Position numbers and translations under genes: made by a program
From: Cyclospora cayetanensis
Lineage: Eukaryota; Apicomplexa; Conoidasida; Eucoccidiorida; Eimeriidae
Direction: 5' to 3'
Assembly (NCBI RefSeq): GCF_002999335.1
Contig: NW_020312723.1
Span: 1 to 64,000 of the forward strand
DNA: 64,000 nt
In this document: one piece after another, positions 58,182 to 64,000 of the stretch
Numbering within the stretch: position 1 is the first letter of the stretch
Layout: each line of letters opens with the position of its first letter
The notes under the pieces: model-generated
Database searches by the model: none
Seen by the model: the letters and a program-made list of their open reading frames with translations, nothing else
Told to the model about the DNA's origin: nothing

Positions 58182-61100
58182 CTGCTGCTGGCCATCTGCA
58201 GCACCGCTCCCCGCGTCTGCTGCTGCTGCTGCTGCTGCTGCCAGTACGCCTCCTGCTGGCACCGCAGCAGCAGCAATGACAGCACATCGAAGGAAAGCCC
58301 CCATCCCAGCCAGTGCCTTCTTCCAAACCCCCACCCAAGGCAGCACAGCAGCAAAAACCTAGACACCAGCGAGTCTGCAGCTACGACCCCCTCTCCTCTC
58401 CTCTCCAGCCCCCCCACGCAAACACACCCACATTCCCACTCCCTACAGGGCAAGCGCACCGCTAGGAGAGCAGGCAAACAACGCACTGGCAGCGGAGGAG
58501 GTTCCCGCAGAGTCTCGAGTTGCATCCCTTCCCTCACTCTCAGCTAGCGCAGCAGGCGGCAAACCAACGCCGACTTTCCGTCTGCAGCACAAATCTTCGG
58601 AAAAAGCAGCGCGTTCAAAGGGTCACGACACAACCCCCGGCAAAGCGACAGCAGCATCAACCAGTCATACATGTATAAATTCACATTTGCATGCAAATAT
58701 GCGAATCCCATGAAAAAAAAGGCCGACTGCAGCAAGCAAGAGAAAGCTGAGCTGAGCTGCGCGGAAGACCCTCCCCAACGAACCAAAAAAACAAAAGCAA
58801 CAGCAAGCCGACGGGGAGCACGAGTTTTTCTGCTGCCTCACCCGTCAAGAATCTGCTGGATCTGCTTAGAGGAGTTGATCAGCTGCATCTTTTCTTGCTG
58901 CTTGCGGTCCCCACATTTCGCGGGGGAGGAACCCTCCGCAGCCTTCTTCTTGAAGCGCAGCCACACCTGACAGCGAAGGCAAATGCGCAGCACGTCGAAC
59001 CTTTGAGACTGCCTCGAGACGCCATGCAGCGCCGGGAACAGTCTGAGCTCAAGCAAGAACGGCTGCAGGGAGCTTCCCGACACGTGGCGGCAGCAAAGCA
59101 GAGAGGGGGGGGCGCTCCAGGATAAGAACCAGCGCGAGACAAGAGACACTGGAAGCGGAAGGCCCCTGCACACGCACCTGCTGCGCGCGCTCGTCAATCT
59201 TTGGCAACGAATGCTCCAAATTGAGTGCGTTGAACACACGGGAGGCTTGCAGAGCAGGCGACCTGAGGGGAGAGGAGGCGGCACACAGACAGAGACAGGG
59301 ATGGGGAACAGACAGAGAGACAGAGACAGAGAGACAGAGGAAGAGAGACAGACAGATATGAGCACGGTGCCACGGAAGGAAGGCCACACTCCTGAGTGCC
59401 CTGATGCCTACCGATTCGATGGCGAGCCACCTGTAATCATCGCCCTCATGGCGGGAGTGTTGTGTTGCTGCTGCTGATGCTGATGCTGCTGATGCGCATT
59501 GAGGGGGTCTGCATCTCGACTGTTGCCACCGCCCCCGTCTCGCATCCCTGCAGAGGGCCCAGCCTGCCCGTCTAGTGCTGCAGCAGCTGCTGCTGCTGCA
59601 GATCCGTGTTGCTGTTGCTGCAGCGAGGCTGGCGATACAGCTACTTGTCCAGCAGCACCCACGTGGCGGCGCGCGTAAGCTCCCGTGTTTCGAACGGCGC
59701 TGAAGAGGGCCTCCTCGTCTTCCTGGAGGCGCAAAAAGCAGTTACGCAGCAGTGGCACACCTCGTCGACACAGGAATACAGCAGCAGACGTGCACGAACC
59801 GCAGCAGCGGCAGAACGATCCGCCTTTTCCCTCCTCCCTGGCTCCTGCCAGTAAGCGGCCTGGCTTCCCCACGCCTTCCTTGGCATCCTCGGGGTGGAGC
59901 GCTCTCGCGGAATTGCGTCATCTGTTCAGCACTCACGCCATCGGCTTCTAACAACGAATCCTTGTGTCGCAATCCTGCCTCAGCTTCCATTTCCTTCGCC
60001 AGACGGTTCGCCTTAGCCCGCAGGTGCAACGGCACGCTGCTCTTGTCCAGAGGCGTTGTGTAGAGCTCCTCCTTGTACGTCGAACAGACGCCAAAACGCT
60101 CTCGATTATCCTTGAACTGATCCCACGCGGGTGCGCCAGCAGGGCCGCATCCGGCCGCCTCTTCCAGCGTCTGCAGCGGCGCATCCGCGTCTAAGAAAAC
60201 ACCCCACACATACACACCCCGTGACAGAGGGAGACGCCCACCGAGCATGTGCCTCTCCAAGAAAGGCGCAGACGGGCGCACCTACGCCGCCACTCTCCCT
60301 AAGGCCAGCGCATTCCTCTGAATTCGTGAATGCAGAAACATGGATGTGTGTGTGCATATGGATGCCCACGAATATGCATGTGTGTATACACAGAATCTGT
60401 ACATACGTATCTACATAGTACATGCACAGGTGTGTGTGCACACATCTTCAGGCCGACTGAGGAGCCCTCAAAAGGAAGCCGTTGCATCCCTTCTTACCCC
60501 CTCCATTCCACCTAACGAGAGGTCTCAGTCCAGAGCATCCTCCTCCCCCTGCCTCCGCCTTTGCCGCCGCAATCTGCGCGTCTGTCTGAAACACCGACGC
60601 GCTGCCTTCAGAGGCCCCTCCGGAAGACCCTTGGGGGGCCCCCCCACCCCCGTGGTGACGACGGAATTCCCCCCCCACTCGACCCTGCACAGACGGACGG
60701 GGGCAGAGTGTGCACGTGCGACGCCGCAGCTTCGAAGTGCCACACACACGCGCTTGCCAAAGGGCACGGACAGAACCAGACACGCATCCGCAGAGACGCG
60801 AAGACAAGGAGAAAAAGCGATCAAAGAGAAAACAGAGAAACAGCGAAAGAAAGACAGTGGCAGGGCCTAAACGCGCACCAGCACAGAATGCATGCGGTAG
60901 CAGGTGCTCGGGCAGGCGCGTGCGAAATCGATCAACAGCCACGGGGATTTACTCTCAGCAGATCGCTTGGGGAGCACACACGGATTCACTCCACAGAAAG
61001 CTGCCGCAGGCGCCAGCCTAGGAGCTCGAGCGCTTTTTAAACAAAATTAACTCAGTTCACTCCCTCCAACGCAACCCCTCGCCGCACCAACTTACCCACG

Positions 61101-62082
61101 CATTCATTTGGCGACCGCCTGTCTGCTGATGCTGGTGCTGCGATTCTCTGCGGAAGACTGAAGGTCGGTCTCCTCCGCCCACGTTCGACCCTCCATCTCC
61201 TTCTCGCCTTTCTGCAAAGCCGCCATCCTTCTTATCGCCAAAGCCTCGCCGCTCCCCCAAGGGCCTTTGAGGGCTCTGAGCAGATTGGTTCCTAGATCTC
61301 ACGCCTCCCTCGCGTGCCTGCAGCAGCAACAAAAACAGCTTAAGCGACGCAGTCCAAGATTCGCATACACAAATACACACAAATACACATACGTACACAA
61401 ATACACATACGTACACACATACATACACAAATACACACAAATACACATACGTACACACATACATACACAAATACACACATATACACATACATACACACAA
61501 ATACACATACGTACACACATATACACAAATACACACATACACACATATACACATACATACACAAATACACACAAATACACATACATACACACATACATAC
61601 ACAAATACACATACATACACACATACATACACAAATACACACATATACACATACATACACAAATACACACAAATACACATACATATACACATACATATAC
61701 ACATACATATACAAATACACACATACACGTGCAAACCGCGAAAGGGGGCCTCCTAGAGAGAAGGCGGTGCGAGAAGGCCTAATCCAGATGTTTTTGCACG
61801 GAGCGAAAAGGGGGTTTCTCGAGAAGCTGAGAAGAGGGTCGCGCTACCAGGGGGACTGATGTGGTGCATTTGACGTGACTGGAGTCTGCCCGATGTGTGT
61901 GTGTGTGTGTCTCTCTCTCTTACGCCGCCTTGTGCGTTGGTTGGAGGGCACGAGAAGCGTCCCTCAGAGCCCCCATTCCCTCCCTGGCAGCTTCCCGCAG
62001 TAACAAAAGGCGAGCGCCTTCCTCCAGCGGCTGCCCTGCTGCTGCCGCCTCCCCCTTGGGGATGCTGGTCGCTTCTGCCCAT
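54720..62082 (-). CDS. Ataxin-2/Pbp1-type protein: LsmAD domain, PAM2 motif, polyglutamine; no Lsm domain found
   Basis: Cytoplasmic RNA-granule protein expected to bind poly(A)-binding protein. Exons assigned: 62082-61924, 61317-61096, 60585-60498, 60190-59937, 59722-59431, 59245-59178, 58966-58842, about 58280-57537, 57020-56841, 56000-55904, 55746-55208, about 55145-54720. LsmAD is clear: TDAQIAAAK, LVRW, then WDQFKDNRERFGVCSTYKEE and LYTTPLDKS, with RAKANRLAKEMEAE, and EDEEALFSAVRNTGAYARR after it. KCFQFNPHANCFTPA matches PAM2. The C-terminal half is Pro/Gly/Gln-rich. Phases agree at all junctions but one: exon 58966-58842 ends in phase 2 and no matching acceptor precedes the PAM2 exon, so a small exon is missing. 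The ATG at 62082 is the best start seen; the usual Lsm fold upstream of LsmAD was not found. Confidence 0.75.
55472..55525 (-). repeat. Pure (CAG)n polyglutamine tract in ataxin-2-like gene
   Basis: Seventeen uninterrupted CTG triplets on the plus strand, read as Gln in exon 55746-55208. Related Gln runs lie at 57820-57855 and 58140-58195 (the latter with CAA interruptions) in the PAM2 exon. Confidence 0.94.
57335..57455. repeat. 27-bp tandem repeat, about four copies
   Basis: Units CTCCCTCTCCCCCCTGCCTT followed by CACTATT, differing by single bases, in the intron 57536-57021 of the ataxin-2-like gene. Confidence 0.94.
61365..61735. repeat. ACACAT/ACAAAT microsatellite
   Basis: About 370 bp of ACACAAATACACATACAT-like units in the intron between the first two assigned exons of the ataxin-2-like gene, immediately upstream of the acceptor of exon 61317-61096. 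Tyr-Val-Cys frames through it are artefacts. Confidence 0.95.
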
Positions 62083-64000
62083 TTCGAAGCAGTGTTTGTG
62101 TGGTCCTCGATGAAGAAAGCCTTCTCCGAGCAGTGCGCGTTCCGCGAAGGGGAAACAAGCGACGAGAAGAGGGGGCGGGAGGGGAGAGGCGGGAAGAGGG
62201 CGAGGTCTGTCAGATGCCTCTAGGGGATGTGTGTTGACGGAGCCTACGCGTCGTCAGCGTGAGACACGAGGGAAAAAAGCCGGCACAGCGGGGGGAAGAG
62301 GGGAAAAGCGTTGCAAGGCTTCGCCACGCCGTTCCTCGAGGAGACTCCCTGGGGTGTTCAGCTAGGGAGGAGGAGCAGCAAGACGAGCCCTTTTAGCGCT
62401 CGTGGCGGCACTGCGCCGCAGCAGCCGACTTGCTTGCGACTCGGCGGCGTGCGCAGCTTCTGAGGGGCCCTAGGGAAGGAGTGAACGTGGGGCATGCAGG
62501 GGGAAAAAGCTCAAGTCGCAGCAGTCGCGGGTGCCTCTTCGAGAGCCGGCAAGGAAGGCGCAGGAGTGAAGGCCAGTGCTCGGGGAGGCAGCGCGATGTA
62601 GCTCCCAGCACGAAGCGAGAAAGTGCGCATCGAGTGCAAGCCGCTGCGCAAAGAGGCTTACAGACCAAGGAGCTGTGAAAGGGCGCAGCTCGTCAGCAGA
62701 GGGAGACCCCCCTGGGTAGCGGCTGCCGCGCGTTTGCCACAGAAGAGCAGTGTGAGTTTCCACACGCGCACAAGGGATGGAAGCAGACCAAAGTCCTCTT
62801 TGTTTCTTATTTTAGAGCCTCGAGAGACGCCAAGGCTGAGAGACAGACGCTTCCGAGGGGCCTGGACTGGGAGCCTCCAGCCCACGATCGAAGAGTAACA
62901 GCATGTGTACCGTGCGGAGGGTGGCAGCCCCCTGTCCTTGTTGCCCGCCTTAGACTCTAGTTTTGCGGCGCGCTTGGGTTCTATAGAATTAAAGTGCGTG
63001 CAATTGCATTATTAGGCTCGCAGATCTCAGGGATGCACGCTCGCAGGGTCCCCTCCCCCCCTCGTCACGAGGGTGCTACAGCCTCCACGAACGGCCCCCT
63101 CCTCGAGCTCTGCTTGGCCTCGCCTGCCAGCGTGAATCGCCTAAATAATGCTTAAAACGCCGTCCGGACGGGTTCAGAGCGGTCTACTGCGGTAAAGGGG
63201 GCGCATTCTGTGCCCAGCGCTAGGAAATGAAGTCCTCTCTGCCTGGGCGCGCTTAGGCGCTGCTCTGTGCGTGTGTATGCGTTTTAATCCTCCGGCTCAG
63301 TCAGTCCTGCCGTGTCTCGTGGCTCGCTACGACTACCGAGGAGGGGGCATGCTAGTAGGCACGCCTGGCCGGAGCCAGTGGGGGGCCCACCGAGGCAGAG
63401 TGGAGGGGGGTGGCGAAATAGGAAGGGGGCCGCACCCTGTCAATGCGCTTGCATCCACGAGGCGTCTAAGACACCTTCTAGAGTCTGTGCATTGCTGCTT
63501 CTCCAACTGTTAAGCCTCTGGAGGCTTCAGGGAGGTACGCAAGTAAAATTCTTCCTCAGAGCTCCCCGTCTTTTTCCCTCATCTCAAAGGCCTCTACCCT
63601 GAGGGCAGGCCAGAAAGCCAGTAGGTTGTGTCTTAAAAACACACCGTCTGCGCTCCCCGCAAAGGGGCACACACACACACACACTGTCACCCAGTAACAC
63701 GACCTACATGCTCACAGCATGCGTCCTTCGCAACCGGAGGCAACGGGCTCTGCAACACCCCAAATATTAGGCGAGCCAAAACACGCATTCAATCCTCGTG
63801 AAAACCCAGTCATGTCCATCCACTGCTGTAGCTACAGCCAAAGTGCCGCTTGGCGCTCTGAAGATCAATATGCACCCTGCAGGGACGCACAGGCTCACAC
63901 TCTGGCAAACCTGGCTCGCAGCCCGAGGTAGCCGGTGTCTGACACTGCGCTTCCCTCAATGCCAAGTGGGAGCAAGTTATCCTCCAGCGTGGTGCAGAGA
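62083..64000. other. Right end of window, nothing assigned
   Basis: Several GC-rich open frames on both strands (for example 62470-62763 minus, 62430-62678 plus) but none with recognisable content. It should hold the promoter, or missed 5' exons, of the ataxin-2-like gene. A (CA)n run of about 16 bp lies near 63668-63683. Confidence 0.4.

Overview
The window looks like nuclear DNA of a coccidian apicomplexan, most likely an Eimeria species; Cyclospora cannot be excluded. The grounds are: GC-rich, intron-split eukaryotic genes; CAG-type triplets read as runs of Gln, Ala or Ser inside otherwise conserved proteins; introns packed with simple repeats; and alternation of repeat-rich and repeat-poor blocks like the one described for E. 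tenella chromosome 1. I saw no bacterial, viral, CRISPR, rRNA or tRNA signature. Gene models were built by hand from GT-AG sites whose reading phases agree across each junction.

Layout. 0-3.3 kb (+): C-terminal half of a PiT/PHO4 phosphate transporter. 4.2-7.3 kb (-): a secreted protein of about 626 aa, not recognised. 9.7-10.7 kb (-): a second secreted helical protein. 10.7-13.6 kb: no gene seen. 13.6-28.8 kb (-): a ten-exon gene for an RMND5/GID2-type RING subunit of the CTLH/GID ubiquitin ligase, predicted at about 2,822 aa because about 1,900 aa of low-complexity sequence sit inside the conserved CTLH/CRA region. 29-30 kb: a 43-bp minisatellite upstream of its start codon. 30.2-30.7 kb (-): a small uncertain gene. 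31-34 kb: no gene seen. 34.1-34.7 kb (+): an uncertain basic-tailed ORF. 35.1-41.4 kb (-): APC2, the cullin subunit of the anaphase-promoting complex, also inflated (about 1,921 aa). 42.2-44.6 kb (+): dolichol kinase. 45.2-47.2 kb (-): an unrecognised multi-pass membrane protein with short introns. 48.4-52.7 kb (+): a C2H2 zinc-finger protein with an MQQQQ repeat. 54.7-62.1 kb (-): an ataxin-2/Pbp1 homologue with LsmAD and PAM2 motif and polyglutamine. 62.1-64 kb: nothing assigned.

The genes are ordinary housekeeping functions (phosphate uptake, ubiquitin ligation, N-glycosylation precursor synthesis, RNA-granule biology) plus two secreted proteins; they do not form a pathway together. The most unusual object is the RMND5/GID2 gene: its RING keeps all eight metal ligands, unlike the human and yeast proteins as I know them, and its fold is interrupted by a huge insertion. 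Other notable points are three near-perfect or perfect 42-46 bp palindromes, an 11-nt candidate microexon, and an ataxin-2 model in which no Lsm domain could be found.
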